DNA from: Sphingobium abikonense NBRC 16140
GTDB lineage: Bacteria > Pseudomonadota > Alphaproteobacteria > Sphingomonadales > Sphingomonadaceae
Assembly (NCBI RefSeq): GCF_001598335.1
Contig: NZ_BCYT01000008.1
Coordinates: forward strand, 1 to 64,000
Length of the DNA stretch: 64,000 nt
Direction: 5' to 3'
The position numbers and the translations under genes are program-made. Below, piece after piece: positions 26,827 to 35,645 of the stretch (position 1 is its first letter; every line of letters begins with the position of its first letter). Under the pieces are notes generated by a model. The model was not told the DNA's origin. It made no database searches and worked only from the letters and a program-made list of their open reading frames with translations.

Positions 26827-28881
26827 TCAGGGACCCTCGTCCTCGCTGGAAGGCTGGGTGCGCACGGTCGGCGGCGGGGGCGCATTGGCCGGCGGACCAG
26901 GGAGCGGTGGGTCGGACGGGATGCGCAGCTGATTCGGGCCAAGATTGACGGTCATGCCATCTTCATCCACGCCCAGCCCGACATTGCCGATACCGGTTTC
27001 CACTGTGATGTTTGCGATGGCGTTGACCAGATCGGCGTCCTGCGTCTCCTCCGGCGCATCCTCGACCGGTTCGTTGATCGCGCCGCTCATGAAATTGCGC
27101 CAGATGCGTGCGGGCACGCCGCCGCCCGCCGCGCCGCCGGGTAGCGGGGCATTGTCGTCATTGCCGATCCACACCGCCGTCACCAGCCCGCCGGCATAGC
27201 CCACGAAAATGGCGTCACGGCTGTCCTGCGTCGTCCCGGTCTTGCCAAAGGTGCTGGTGCGGAGCGCCGCGGCGCTGCCCGTGCCGCGATTGGCGGCGGA
27301 GGAGAGGAGATCGCGGATCATGGCGAGCTGATTTTCGCTGAACCGGCGCTGGCGTTGCATCAGGCGCGTGAACCAGCCTTCCTCCTCGGGCGGCAGGCCG
27401 TGGGCGACGACGGGGTAGGCGCCCGCCGCCACCGCCGCATAGGCTTCGGCCAGTTCGATGAGCGGGATTTCCGACGTGCCGAGCGCCAGGCTGAGATCCT
27501 CGGTCAGGGGTGCGGTAACGCCCAAGTCGCGCGCGACCTTGATGACATTGTCGACACCCACCTGCTGCGTCAGCCGCACCGCCGCGACATTGCTGGAGGC
27601 GGCGAAAGCCTGGCGCAGGGTGATGCGGCCGCGATATTTGCCGCCATGATTGGCGGGCCGATAGCTGCCGGAGGTGAAGGGCGTGTCGTCCACCATGTCG
27701 TCGGGCGTCATGCCTGCGCGGAAGGCGGCGAGATAGACGAACAGCTTGAAGGTCGATCCGGGCTGACGTCTGGCCTGCACCGCACGGTTGAAGCTGCTCT
27801 TCGCGTAATTCTTGCCGCCAACCATCGCGACGACGCTGCCGTCGGGCTTCATCGCGACGAGCGCAGCCTGCGCCTGGCCCAGCGGCGCGCGTCGCACCGC
27901 CGCTTCGGCCAGGCGCTGGATGCGCCAGTCGAGCGTGGTTTCGATTCGCTGTTCGCCATAGACCGCGCCGGCGCGGTCGCGCGCGATCGGCAGCACCCAG
28001 TCGGCGAAGTACGTGCCGCTGGTCGCGTCAGGATCATCATGGACGTCGAGCCGCGCGGGCCGCAGCCGGTTGCGCTCGGCCTGGGTCAGATAGCCCGCAT
28101 CCACCATCGCCTGAGTCACCAGCGCTGCGCGCGCGCGTGCGCCGGCCAGATTGCCAGTGGGGGCTAGGCGCGACGGGGCCTTAAGCAGGCCGGCCAGCAT
28201 CGCAGCCTGCGGCACGGTCAGCCGAGCGGGCACGCGATTGAAATAATGGCGCGCCGCCGCGCGCAATCCATAGACATTGTCGCCGAAATAGACGTTGGAG
28301 AGGTATCGCTCCATGATCTGGTCCTTGGTCAGCCAGACCTCCAGCCATAGCGCGATCAGCGCCTCGCGCGCCTTGCGGCCGAGCGTCCGGTCGCTCGACA
28401 GGAAAACGCCCTTGGCGAGTTGTTGCGTGATGGTGCTGCCGCCCTGCGACGCGCCATCGGACCACAGGTTATGCCACATCGCCCGCGCGATGCCGCGTGG
28501 GTCGATGCCCCAATGGGTGGGGAAGCGCCGATCCTCGATCGCCATGAACGCCTGGGGCACATGCGGCGGCAATTCGGTCATCGTTACCGGCGTATCGATG
28601 ACGGCCCCGCGCCGCGCGATCAGATGACCATCGGCCGACATCAGGCTGATGCTGGGCGGGACGATGGGTTTCAATGATCGGGACAGCGGGGCAGTGATCG
28701 CCAGCCAGGCGACGAGGATCATCACCAATGCCAGCAACACCGCGAGTATCCAGCCGACAATCTGTATTCTTCGCCGCCAGGGGGTAGGCGGGGCAAAGGC
28801 GCTGGGCGGGCCGGCGCCAAAGGCGCGCGGCGGCAGCGGAGCCGGCTCGACGGGGCGGGTGTCGTTCATCGGTTCGCTCAT
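26827..28881 (-). CDS. Class A penicillin-binding protein (PBP1A family)
   Basis: Bifunctional peptidoglycan glycosyltransferase and transpeptidase of 684 residues. A proline-rich cytoplasmic tail precedes the TM at about 40-65 (IVGWILAVLLALVMILVAWLA). The GT51 domain has the catalytic Glu in AIEDRRFPTHWGIDPRG and QGGSTITQQLAKG. The transpeptidase has SxxK in PGSTFKLF near 374, SSN in AASSNVAA and KTG in FGKTGTTQDS. A Pro-rich C-terminus ends the protein. The gene is divergent from a small membrane protein gene, with two dyads between them. Which class A PBP it replaces cannot be said. Confidence 0.93.
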   Translation of the reverse strand: MSEPMNDTRPVEPAPLPPRAFGAGPPSAFAPPTPWRRRIQIVGWILAVLLALVMILVAWLAITAPLSRSLKPIVPPSISLMSADGHLIARRGAVIDTPVTMTELPPHVPQAFMAIEDRRFPTHWGIDPRGIARAMWHNLWSDGASQGGSTITQQLAKGVFLSSDRTLGRKAREALIALWLEVWLTKDQIMERYLSNVYFGDNVYGLRAAARHYFNRVPARLTVPQAAMLAGLLKAPSRLAPTGNLAGARARAALVTQAMVDAGYLTQAERNRLRPARLDVHDDPDATSGTYFADWVLPIARDRAGAVYGEQRIETTLDWRIQRLAEAAVRRAPLGQAQAALVAMKPDGSVVAMVGGKNYAKSSFNRAVQARRQPGSTFKLFVYLAAFRAGMTPDDMVDDTPFTSGSYRPANHGGKYRGRITLRQAFAASSNVAAVRLTQQVGVDNVIKVARDLGVTAPLTEDLSLALGTSEIPLIELAEAYAAVAAGAYPVVAHGLPPEEEGWFTRLMQRQRRFSENQLAMIRDLLSSAANRGTGSAAALRTSTFGKTGTTQDSRDAIFVGYAGGLVTAVWIGNDDNAPLPGGAAGGGVPARIWRNFMSGAINEPVEDAPEETQDADLVNAIANITVETGIGNVGLGVDEDGMTVNLGPNQLRIPSDPPLPGPPANAPPPPTVRTQPSSEDEGP

Positions 28882-28911
28882 GCTGTGTTATTCATACCAT
28901 ACAGTCAAGCC

Positions 28912-28941
28912 TGTCCCGTGACGGGACATTGGCAAATTGCC
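28912..28941. promoter_or_regulatory. Two adjacent dyads between the PBP gene and a small ORF
   Basis: TGTCCCG-TGA-CGGGACA (28912-28928, perfect 7-bp arms) and GGCAA-A-TTGCC (28931-28941, perfect 5-bp arms) lie side by side in the divergent region. The arrangement resembles operator sites, but no cognate regulator can be named. Confidence 0.4.
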
Positions 28942-28986
28942 GTCACGAAGCCATGGCACAAATGGTAAATTATTCGTTAACGACGC

Positions 28987-29187
28987 ATGATGCGAAACCG
29001 TCCTCTCGTCCTCACGACCGAATCGGCCCGCCACCCCTTCCGGCAGAGACTGCCCGCCCATGTGCTGCGCGTACGCGACGACGGCGCGCCGCCGACCCGC
29101 AAGCTGGCGGATGACGACAAGGACTGGAAATTGTTTGCGTTGAGCTTCTGCGCCTTTTTCACTGCCTTCTACAGCTTCATCTTCTGA
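28987..29187 (+). CDS. Small putative single-TM protein
   Basis: Unrecognised 66-residue product. The first half is basic and polar (ARHPFRQRLPAHVLRVRDD), followed by an acidic-basic stretch KLADDDKDWK and a C-terminal hydrophobic segment LFALSFCAFFTAFYSFIF that could be a tail anchor. Codon use matches neighbours, and it occupies the only room between the divergent PBP gene and the convergent MFS gene. No clear ribosome-binding site precedes ATG 28987 or the next ATG at 28990. I think it is probably real but cannot assign a role. Confidence 0.45.
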   Translation: MMRNRPLVLTTESARHPFRQRLPAHVLRVRDDGAPPTRKLADDDKDWKLFALSFCAFFTAFYSFIF

Positions 29188-29213
29188 AGCCTGGCGCGGC
29201 GGCTCTGCCCGCG

Positions 29214-30524
29214 TCAGTGACAAATCGGGTCGTCGCATGCCTTGTGCAGTTTCCAGGCCATCGCCGCGCAGGGCAGCGACAGGATGGCGACCAGCAGCAA
29301 TTGCATCACCACCGACACGCCCGCGATGCTGAGGCCGATGGCACAGAGCGACCCGATCACCATGGCGCCGCTGTTGACGATGTTATTGGCGGCAACGGTC
29401 CGCGCCGCCTCGCATTTTTCGACCGTGGTGGTGAGGAATGCGTAGAGCGGCACCACGAACATGCCGCCAAAGGTCGCCACGCCCAGCAGGCAGAGAGAAA
29501 GCGGCAGCGCCAGCGGGTGCGCCATAAATTCCGACAGCGACAGCATCTGTCCGTTCGGCGCGGGCGCCCACAGGTCGCACACGATGTGGAAGGCGACGAT
29601 GCACAGCCCCATGCCGATCACCGAGGCGGGGGCATATTTGGCCGACACATGCCCCTGCAACAGGCGGTTGATCGCAACCGACCCGATGGCGATGCCGATG
29701 GAAAATATGGCGAGGAACAGGCTGGCGACCGGCTTGTCGGCGGTCAGCACATTTTTCACCAGCGGGGGAAACTGGATGAACAGGATCGATCCGACTGCCC
29801 AGAACAGGCTGATCGCCATGATCGCCAGGAACAGGCGGCGGATATGCATGGTGCCGCGCACCAGCGCGATGGACGAGCGGATGATGTGAAAGTCGATCGG
29901 CTGCGCGTCCAGCATGGATGGCGCCGATGGCACCTGACGCCCGGCGATATAGCCGATCAGCGCGGTCGCAATGATGCAGATGGCGGCGACCTCGACCGGG
30001 ATGAGGCCGGCCAATATGGTGCCCGCCAGGATTGCGATATAGGTGCCGGCCTCCACCAGTCCGGTCCCCCCTAGCACTTCATCCTCATGCAGATGCTGCG
30101 GCAGGATGGCATATTTGATCGGGCCGAAGAAGGTGGAATGGATGCCCATGGCGAACAGCGCCGCCAGCAACAGCGGGATCGCCAGCGTGTGGACCGTGAT
30201 GCCGCTCCAGATCAGCGCCAGCCCGACCGCGCCCACGGTCATGATCGCGATTTCGGCCCCTTTCACCCAGCGGATGATGACCGCCTTGTCGCGCTGGTCG
30301 GCCAATTGGCCGGACAGGGCCGACAGCAGGAAGAAGGGGAGGATGAACAGGCCCGTCGCCAGCGCACTGAACCAGGTTTCCGACTTTTCGTCATTATAGA
30401 CCTGATAGACGACGAACAGCACCATCGCGTTCTTGAACAGATTGTCGTTGAACGCGCCAAGCAGCTGAGTAACGAAAAGCGGCAGGAAACGGCGCTTGTT
30501 CAGGAGCCTGAGAGAGGCTTGCAT
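29214..30524 (-). CDS. MFS transporter, LplT-like
   Basis: Twelve-helix major facilitator of 436 residues. The N-terminus RFLPLFVTQLLGAFNDNLFKNAMVL and the segment STFFGPIKYAILPQHLHEDEVLGGTGLVEAGTYIAILAG (given here only as landmark start STFFGPIKYAILPQ) are typical for LplT, the lysophospholipid flippase, often fused or linked with acyltransferases. Here no acyltransferase is adjacent, but pgsA (phospholipid synthesis) is divergent from it at 30680. Substrate is inferred from family only. Confidence 0.82.
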   Translation of the reverse strand: MQASLRLLNKRRFLPLFVTQLLGAFNDNLFKNAMVLFVVYQVYNDEKSETWFSALATGLFILPFFLLSALSGQLADQRDKAVIIRWVKGAEIAIMTVGAVGLALIWSGITVHTLAIPLLLAALFAMGIHSTFFGPIKYAILPQHLHEDEVLGGTGLVEAGTYIAILAGTILAGLIPVEVAAICIIATALIGYIAGRQVPSAPSMLDAQPIDFHIIRSSIALVRGTMHIRRLFLAIMAISLFWAVGSILFIQFPPLVKNVLTADKPVASLFLAIFSIGIAIGSVAINRLLQGHVSAKYAPASVIGMGLCIVAFHIVCDLWAPAPNGQMLSLSEFMAHPLALPLSLCLLGVATFGGMFVVPLYAFLTTTVEKCEAARTVAANNIVNSGAMVIGSLCAIGLSIAGVSVVMQLLLVAILSLPCAAMAWKLHKACDDPICH

Positions 30525-30679
30525 GTATGGGGGATCTTCTTTCCCGTTAGCGACCGGGGCGGGGTCTAGCGGTTGGCGGCGTCCATGTCCAATGCTTGCG
30601 CCGCGTTGGCCGGGCGCGCCATTTTCGCGTGGCTTAGCTGCTGCTTGTGCGCAGCGCCGGACTGTGGCAGTCCGCGCCC

Positions 30680-31243
30680 ATGCTGACGCTGCCCAACCTG
30701 CTGACGCTTTCGCGCATCCTGACCGTTCCGTTGCTCGTGGCGCTGCTGTGGCCGGCGGAACTGGGCGCGCGCTGGACGACCGGCTATACGCTGGCTTTCG
30801 CGCTCTACTGCCTGATGGGCATCACCGATTATTTCGACGGCTACCTGGCCCGCGCGCAGGGCACGGTGTCCAAACTGGGCGTGTTCCTGGACCCGATCGC
30901 CGACAAGATCATGGTCGGCGCGGTGATTTTGATGCTGGCGGCGACGCGGGATATTGCGGGGCTGCACATCATCGCGGCGATGATCATATTGCTGCGCGAA
31001 ATCGCTGTGTCGGGCCTGCGCGAGTTTCTCGCCGGATTACAGGTGTCGGTGCCGGTGTCCCGGCTCGCCAAGTGGAAGACGACCTTTCAGTTGATCGCGC
31101 TGGGTGCGCTGATCCTGGCGGGCGCGGTGCCGCAATTTCCCTTCGTCCAGATGGTCGGAATAGCGACCCTGTGGGCCGCCGCGATCCTGACGTTGATCAC
31201 CGGCTGGGATTATCTGCGCGTCGGCATCAGTCATATGGATTGA
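30680..31243 (+). CDS. pgsA: CDP-diacylglycerol--glycerol-3-phosphate 3-phosphatidyltransferase
   Basis: Makes phosphatidylglycerophosphate, the committed step to phosphatidylglycerol and cardiolipin. The CDP-alcohol phosphotransferase motif is complete in DYFDGYLARAQGTVSK followed by GVFLDPIADK. The 187-residue protein has about five membrane helices and starts MLTLPNLLTLSRI, the usual PgsA N-terminus, at ATG 30680. An in-frame start at 30647 adds 11 residues. The stop overlaps the moaD start (TGATG). Confidence 0.93.
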   Translation: MLTLPNLLTLSRILTVPLLVALLWPAELGARWTTGYTLAFALYCLMGITDYFDGYLARAQGTVSKLGVFLDPIADKIMVGAVILMLAATRDIAGLHIIAAMIILLREIAVSGLREFLAGLQVSVPVSRLAKWKTTFQLIALGALILAGAVPQFPFVQMVGIATLWAAAILTLITGWDYLRVGISHMD

Positions 31244-31509
31244 TGGCTATGGCGACGCTCACCATCGTCTATTTCGCCTGGGTGCGCGAAGCCATCGGCC
31301 GCGACGAGGAGCAGGTGGAGCGGGCGCAGGCCGGCGCCACCGTCGCGGACTTGGTCGCGATGCTGGCGGCGCGCGGCGGCGGCTATGCGCAGGCGCTGGG
31401 CGATCCCGCCCGGCTGCGCGCGGCGATCGACCAGCGGTTCGCGCCGCTCGACACCCCGATCGGCGACGCGCGGGAGATTGCGCTGTTTCCACCGGTGACG
31501 GGCGGATGA
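31243..31509 (+). CDS. moaD: Molybdopterin synthase sulfur carrier subunit
   Basis: Ubiquitin-like sulfur carrier for molybdopterin formation. The 88-residue protein ends in the required Gly-Gly (FPPVTGG) that is thiocarboxylated, and AREIALFPPVTGG is the typical tail. ATG 31243 overlaps the pgsA stop; ATG 31249 is an alternative two codons later. Its stop overlaps the moaE start (ATGA), so the two subunits are translated together. Confidence 0.93.
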   Translation: MAMATLTIVYFAWVREAIGRDEEQVERAQAGATVADLVAMLAARGGGYAQALGDPARLRAAIDQRFAPLDTPIGDAREIALFPPVTGG

Positions 31510-31949
31510 AACGGCTCGCGATCCAGGCGAAGGATTTCGACGTCGCGGCTGAACTGGCCGCGCTGGAGGCGCTGGGCGGCGGCGGGGTCGCCAGCTTCAC
31601 CGGCGTGGTGCGCGGGGGCGATGGCCTGCTGGCGCTGGAACTGGAACATTATCCGGCAATGACGCAGGCACAGGTGGCGCGGATCGTCGAGGATGCCATG
31701 GCGCGCTGGCCGCTGCTGGGCGCCAGCGTCATCCATAGGGTCGGCCGGCTGGAGCCGGGCGCGCGCATCGTGTTCGTCGGCACTGCCTCCCGCCACCGCA
31801 CAGCCGCGCTGGAAAGCTGCGCCTTCCTCATCGACTGGCTGAAATCCCACGCCCCCTTCTGGAAGAAGGAACATTTCGAAGGCGGCGCGACGCAGTGGGT
31901 GGAAGCACGCGCGGAAGATGAGGCGAAGGCGAAGAAGTGGGGTGGCTGA
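31506..31949 (+). CDS. moaE: Molybdopterin synthase catalytic subunit
   Basis: Catalyses conversion of cyclic pyranopterin monophosphate to molybdopterin with MoaD. The 147-residue protein shows GGGVASFTGVVRG, LELEHYPAMTQAQ, VIHRVGRLEPG, ASRHRTAALESCAFLIDWLKSHAPFWKKE-type sequence (landmark SHAPFWKKE) with the catalytic lysines. It forms a coupled pair with moaD. Other moa genes are absent from the window. Confidence 0.94.
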   Translation: MKRLAIQAKDFDVAAELAALEALGGGGVASFTGVVRGGDGLLALELEHYPAMTQAQVARIVEDAMARWPLLGASVIHRVGRLEPGARIVFVGTASRHRTAALESCAFLIDWLKSHAPFWKKEHFEGGATQWVEARAEDEAKAKKWGG

Positions 31950-31964
31950 CGGCCGGATACGACC

Positions 31965-32018
31965 ATTTGCGGCCGCTTATGGATCTCTTGTGTGGTGTCC
32001 ATAGCGGACATCGCAAAT
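31965..32018. repeat. Imperfect palindrome before the atypical lipoprotein gene
   Basis: Outer arms ATTTGCG (31965-31971) and CGCAAAT (32012-32018) are perfect; inner arms GCTTATGGA (31975-31983) and TCCATAGC (31998-32005) pair with one bulged T. It ends twelve bases before the ATG at 32030, so it could be an operator, a leader hairpin, or a boundary scar. Confidence 0.5.
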
Positions 32019-32029
32019 AATGCTAGATA

Positions 32030-32578
32030 ATGAGTATGACCCGTTTCTCAGATGCCTTATCCAGCGCTTCGGCACACCTAATCGCAGGACGCCTAGCCGG
32101 CTGGGCGGTTGTCGCTGCAACCGCGCTACTGGCGGCGTGTTCCTATGTCTACACAGTTGAGGCCCTGTTTATCGACGGTAAGCTATCTTTTGTCAGCGAG
32201 GAGGTTAACGAAACAGGTTCGCCATACTGCCTAACCTCGTTCAAAGTAAGCGACGCTGCTGGCTCGGCAGTCTGGGAATTCGACGCATACGATCTTTATA
32301 AGAGCGCTACCAAATGCGGCCCGAACTTCCCCCTTCGATACGGTCAGGCACCACAGGGTGCAGTTACCGTGACGCCAGCTAAACCACTCAAAGCTGACGA
32401 ACTCTATACTATCGAAGGCAACGCCGGGAATGCGCTTCAAGGTAGCTTTCGCTATCAGGTGAAGCGGATCACTACTGTCGAAAATCTCGACATGAAATCG
32501 CCAGAGGTAAGGGCTGCTCAGCAGCGCGGCTGGGACCGGCAAAGGGCTGATCGTGACCGTCCGATCTCGCATTTCTGA
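32030..32578 (+). CDS. Hypothetical lipoprotein of atypical composition
   Basis: Unrecognised 182-residue protein. The N-terminus has a hydrophobic segment LAGWAVVAATALLAAC with lipobox LAAC (near Cys37), so it is probably lipid-anchored; ATG 32039 is a possible later start. Two Cys (YCLTSF and TKCGPNF) may form a disulfide. The C-terminus is charged (QQRGWDRQRADRDRP). Base composition is visibly lower in GC than the flanking genes and codon choice is more mixed, suggesting recent acquisition or relaxed selection. It sits between moaE and oxyR, preceded by an imperfect palindrome. Confidence 0.65.
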   Translation: MSMTRFSDALSSASAHLIAGRLAGWAVVAATALLAACSYVYTVEALFIDGKLSFVSEEVNETGSPYCLTSFKVSDAAGSAVWEFDAYDLYKSATKCGPNFPLRYGQAPQGAVTVTPAKPLKADELYTIEGNAGNALQGSFRYQVKRITTVENLDMKSPEVRAAQQRGWDRQRADRDRPISHF

Positions 32579-32649
32579 GCCGGTAGGCAGTCAGTCCCCT
32601 TTCCACCCATTCTGTTTGTGGAGCTCACCTTCAACTGTATGCGTCCCCC

Positions 32650-33579
32650 TCACGCGGCCTCGGGCAAGCGGCAGCTCTTCGCGGCGGCGTCGCGTAATAT
32701 TTCCGCGAGCATGTGGAATTCCTTTTCGCGCGGGCTGTTGCGCCGCCATACCAGCGCGATGTCGCGCGCAGAGCGGTCGGACTTGAGCGGGCGGGCGGTG
32801 ATGCGGGTATGGTCCAATATGCCGCCGGCAATCGCCATTTCCGGGATCATGGTGACGCCCAGGCCATTGTCGACCATCTGAATGAGCGTGTGCAGCGACG
32901 TGCCCATCATCGTCGCGCTCGCACGCAGGTCGGGGCGGTTGCACGCGGCGAGCGCATGGTCCTTGAGGCAATGGCCATCCTCCAGCAGCAACAGCTTGCT
33001 CTCGTCTATCATGCCGGGCTTGATCCATTCGGGCGGATTGGACGGATCATCCTGCGGGAAGGCGACATAGAGCCGATCCTCGAACAGGATTTCGCTGTCC
33101 AGTTCGCCCATGGGGAAGGGCAGGGCCAGCAACACGCAGTCGACATTGCCGTGGCGCAGCGATTCGATGGCGGCCTGACTGGTTTCTTCCCGCAGATAGA
33201 GTTTCAGTTCGGGACGATCGGCGCGCAGCCGGGGCAGCATGCGCGGCAGCAGGAAGGGCGCGATGGTCGGGATGACGCTCATGCGCAATTCGCCGGTCAG
33301 CGGCTTGCCCGACGCTTCGGCGATGGCGGCCAGTTCCTCCGCCTCCCGCAGCACGCGATGCGCCTTTTCCACGATGCGGTCGCCCAGCGCCGTGAAGCGG
33401 ACCACGCGGCGCGTCCGCTCGACCAGGGTGACGCCGATCAGCGATTCCAGTTCGCGGATGCCGGCCGACAGGGTGGACTGGGTGACGAAACAGGCTTCGG
33501 CCGCCTTGCCGAAATGCCCCTGTTCCTTCAGCGCCACCAGATATTGCAACTGTTTGAGCGTCGGCAGGTAACTGGACAT
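32650..33579 (-). CDS. oxyR: Hydrogen peroxide sensor OxyR (LysR family)
   Basis: Activator of peroxide-defence genes through a reversible disulfide. The 309-residue protein has the LysR HTH (HFGKAAEACFVTQSTLSAGIRELE) and an effector domain in which LEDGHCLKDHALAAC carries two Cys nine residues apart, near 204 and 213, equivalent to Cys199 and Cys208 of E. coli OxyR. That pair makes the assignment secure among LysR proteins. It follows tauE by 39 bases on the same strand. No catalase or alkyl hydroperoxide reductase gene lies in the window. Confidence 0.93.
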   Translation of the reverse strand: MSSYLPTLKQLQYLVALKEQGHFGKAAEACFVTQSTLSAGIRELESLIGVTLVERTRRVVRFTALGDRIVEKAHRVLREAEELAAIAEASGKPLTGELRMSVIPTIAPFLLPRMLPRLRADRPELKLYLREETSQAAIESLRHGNVDCVLLALPFPMGELDSEILFEDRLYVAFPQDDPSNPPEWIKPGMIDESKLLLLEDGHCLKDHALAACNRPDLRASATMMGTSLHTLIQMVDNGLGVTMIPEMAIAGGILDHTRITARPLKSDRSARDIALVWRRNSPREKEFHMLAEILRDAAAKSCRLPEAA

Positions 33580-33618
33580 TTATCGGCTTCCTCGATCAGA
33601 AAGCCGAATATAAGAAAG

Positions 33619-34392
33619 TCACCCGATAAATCCAAGCCATTTGCCAATGCCGAACGCAGATGTGAGGGTCAGGATGACGCCCACGGCCGAGAACAGGAAG
33701 CGCGGGGCGATCCGCCGCGCCAGCATCGCGCCGAACGGGGCGGCCACCACGCCGCCGATCAGCAGGCCCACGGTGTAGGTCGTGAATGTCTCCCAACCCA
33801 GATGGAACAGGAAGGTGAGGCTGATCGAGAGCGTCAGGATGAATTCGACGCTGTTGACCGTGCCGATGGTGTGGCGCGGGCTGGACCCTTGCAGCAGCAG
33901 GTTGGACGTCACGATCGGCCCCCAGCCGCCACCGCCGGTCGCGTCCATGAAGCCGCCCGCCAGACCCAGCGGCGTCACCCATTTGGGATCGCGCGGCTTG
34001 GGAGGCAGATGGAAGCCGCGCCAGATGAGATAGAGGCCGATCGCCGCCAGATAGACCTGGACGAAGGGCTTGATGACAGATCCGTCGATGTTGGACAGCA
34101 GATAGGCGCCCGCGATGCCGCCGACGACGCCGGGAATGATGAGCCGCGCGAACAGCCGCCAGTCGACATTGCCGTGCAGGATATGGCTGATTGCCGATAC
34201 GCCGGTGGTGAAGGTCTCCGCGGCATGGACGCTGGCCGACGCGCGACTGGGCGGCACGCCCATCGCCAGCAACAGCGTGCTGGAAATGACGCCATAGGCC
34301 ATGCCCAGGGCACCGTCGATCATCTGCGCGCCAAAGCCGATGAGGATGAAAGGCAGGATTTCGCCGAAATTGGCCAGCAGCGCGTCAATCAT
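33619..34392 (-). CDS. TauE/SafE family sulfite/anion exporter
   Basis: Membrane protein of 257 residues with about eight helices, containing IGFGAQMIDGALGMAYGVISSTLLLA and GFMDATGGGGWGPIVTSNLL, the two inverted half-motifs of the TauE/SafE family. Members export sulfite or sulfoacetate-type anions; the real substrate is unknown. ATG 34392 has AAAGGA upstream and starts MIDALLANFGEILPF; the frame is open further up without conserved sequence. It is divergent from cysE and upstream of oxyR, a context that links sulfur and oxidant metabolism. Confidence 0.85.
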   Translation of the reverse strand: MIDALLANFGEILPFILIGFGAQMIDGALGMAYGVISSTLLLAMGVPPSRASASVHAAETFTTGVSAISHILHGNVDWRLFARLIIPGVVGGIAGAYLLSNIDGSVIKPFVQVYLAAIGLYLIWRGFHLPPKPRDPKWVTPLGLAGGFMDATGGGGWGPIVTSNLLLQGSSPRHTIGTVNSVEFILTLSISLTFLFHLGWETFTTYTVGLLIGGVVAAPFGAMLARRIAPRFLFSAVGVILTLTSAFGIGKWLGFIG

Positions 34393-34558
34393 CCGTCGTC
34401 CTTTGGTTTGATTGTCTACCGCATTGATAGGCATATCTTCGAAAGCAAAGCAAGTTTCTCTTTCCGGCAGGAAAGCGCGGACGCGGGGCTGCTCTGGAAA
34501 AAGTGCTGCGGGGGGCCTATGTTGGCGCACATTGGGTTCAGGATGGCAGGGACGCGGG

Positions 34559-35272
34559 ATGCTGCGCAATCTTATTGGCTATATCGATTCCGTTAAGGCG
34601 CGCGATCCTGCGCCCCGATCCCGCGCCGAAATCCTGCTCTATCCCGGCGTCTGGTCGCTGGCCTTTCATCGGGTCGCGCACCGGCTGTATCGCGCGCGGC
34701 TGTTCTTCCTGGCGCGCCTCGTCAATCACATCGCGCGTTTCCTGACCGGCAACGACATTCATCCCGGCGCGCGGATCGGCAAGCGCTTCTTCATCGACCA
34801 CGGCTTTACCGTGATCGGCGAGACGGCGGAGATTGGCGATGATGTCACGCTGTACCAGAATGTCACGCTGGGTGGGACCGATCCCGCCAACGGCATCGCT
34901 GGCAAGCGTCACCCGACGCTGCATGACGGCGTCATCGTCGGATCGGGCGCGCAGGTGCTGGGGCCGGTGCAGGTGGGCGCGCGGGCGCGGGTGGGGGCCA
35001 ATGCGGTCGTCACCAAGAATGTGCCCGAAGGTGCGACCATGGTCGGCATCCCTGCGCGACAGATGCTGGTCGACGTGACCGCCTATCAGCGCGACTTCGT
35101 CCCCTATGGCACGCCCTGTTCGGACTGTTTCGACCCGGAAAAGCAGAAGCTGGAAATGCTCCAGTGCGAGGTCGAGCAGTTGCAGAAGCGGCTGGCGGAA
35201 CTGATGGTCGAGCGGCAGACGCCGCGCCTGCCCGACGCTGACACGCTGTTCGAGGATCGCGACCGCGCCTGA
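34559..35272 (+). CDS. cysE: Serine O-acetyltransferase
   Basis: Acetylates serine for cysteine synthesis. The left-handed beta-helix with hexapeptide repeats is clear ([32 protein letters not shown], landmarks HPGARIG and VIGETAEIG) and active-site HGFTVIGE is present. The product has 237 residues and a C-terminal helical extension ([22 protein letters not shown]) that looks like a coiled coil, as in the short EpsC-type enzymes. ATG 34559 is chosen for [17 protein letters not shown]; an in-frame start at 34412 would run into the tauE promoter. Its stop overlaps the next start (TGATG). Confidence 0.92.
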   Translation: MLRNLIGYIDSVKARDPAPRSRAEILLYPGVWSLAFHRVAHRLYRARLFFLARLVNHIARFLTGNDIHPGARIGKRFFIDHGFTVIGETAEIGDDVTLYQNVTLGGTDPANGIAGKRHPTLHDGVIVGSGAQVLGPVQVGARARVGANAVVTKNVPEGATMVGIPARQMLVDVTAYQRDFVPYGTPCSDCFDPEKQKLEMLQCEVEQLQKRLAELMVERQTPRLPDADTLFEDRDRA

Positions 35273-35610
35273 TGACCAATGTGACGCCGTTTCCCGCTGC
35301 GAATCCCGGCCAGGTCGGTTTTGAACGGCAGGAATTGCAACGGATCATGGACCTGTATGGCCGGATGGTCGCCGCGGGTCACTGGCGCGACTATGCCATG
35401 GACATGGGCCGCGATGCGGCGATCTTCAGCGCCTTTCGCCGCTCCGCCGAACGTCCGGAATATCGCATTGAAAAGCGCCCCGCGCTCCGCAACCGCCAGG
35501 GCATGTGGGCGCTGGTGGGGGAAGGCGGGGCGATATTGAAGCGCGGCGCGGACCTGCACAATGTGCTGGCGCCGGTCGAGCGCAAATTGCTGCGGATCGT
35601 CGAGGACTGA
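35272..35610 (+). CDS. DUF2794 domain protein
   Basis: Cytosolic 112-residue protein of a family found mostly in Alphaproteobacteria and without known function. Landmarks are RQELQRIMDLYGRMVAAGHWRDYAMDMG (start RQELQRIMDLYG), FSAFRRSAERPEYRIEKRP and the C-terminal ERKLLRIVED. It starts on the cysE stop codon, so it is translated with cysE. Confidence 0.85.
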   Translation: MTNVTPFPAANPGQVGFERQELQRIMDLYGRMVAAGHWRDYAMDMGRDAAIFSAFRRSAERPEYRIEKRPALRNRQGMWALVGEGGAILKRGADLHNVLAPVERKLLRIVED

Positions 35611-35645
35611 CGCGCAAGCCGCTGGACGATCATGACAGCCCGCCA

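Noticed and set aside
28882-28908. TTGACT on the minus strand as -35 of the PBP gene
   Set aside because: At 17-base spacing the -10 box would overlap the start codon region, leaving no transcript leader; no TATAAT-like box fits.
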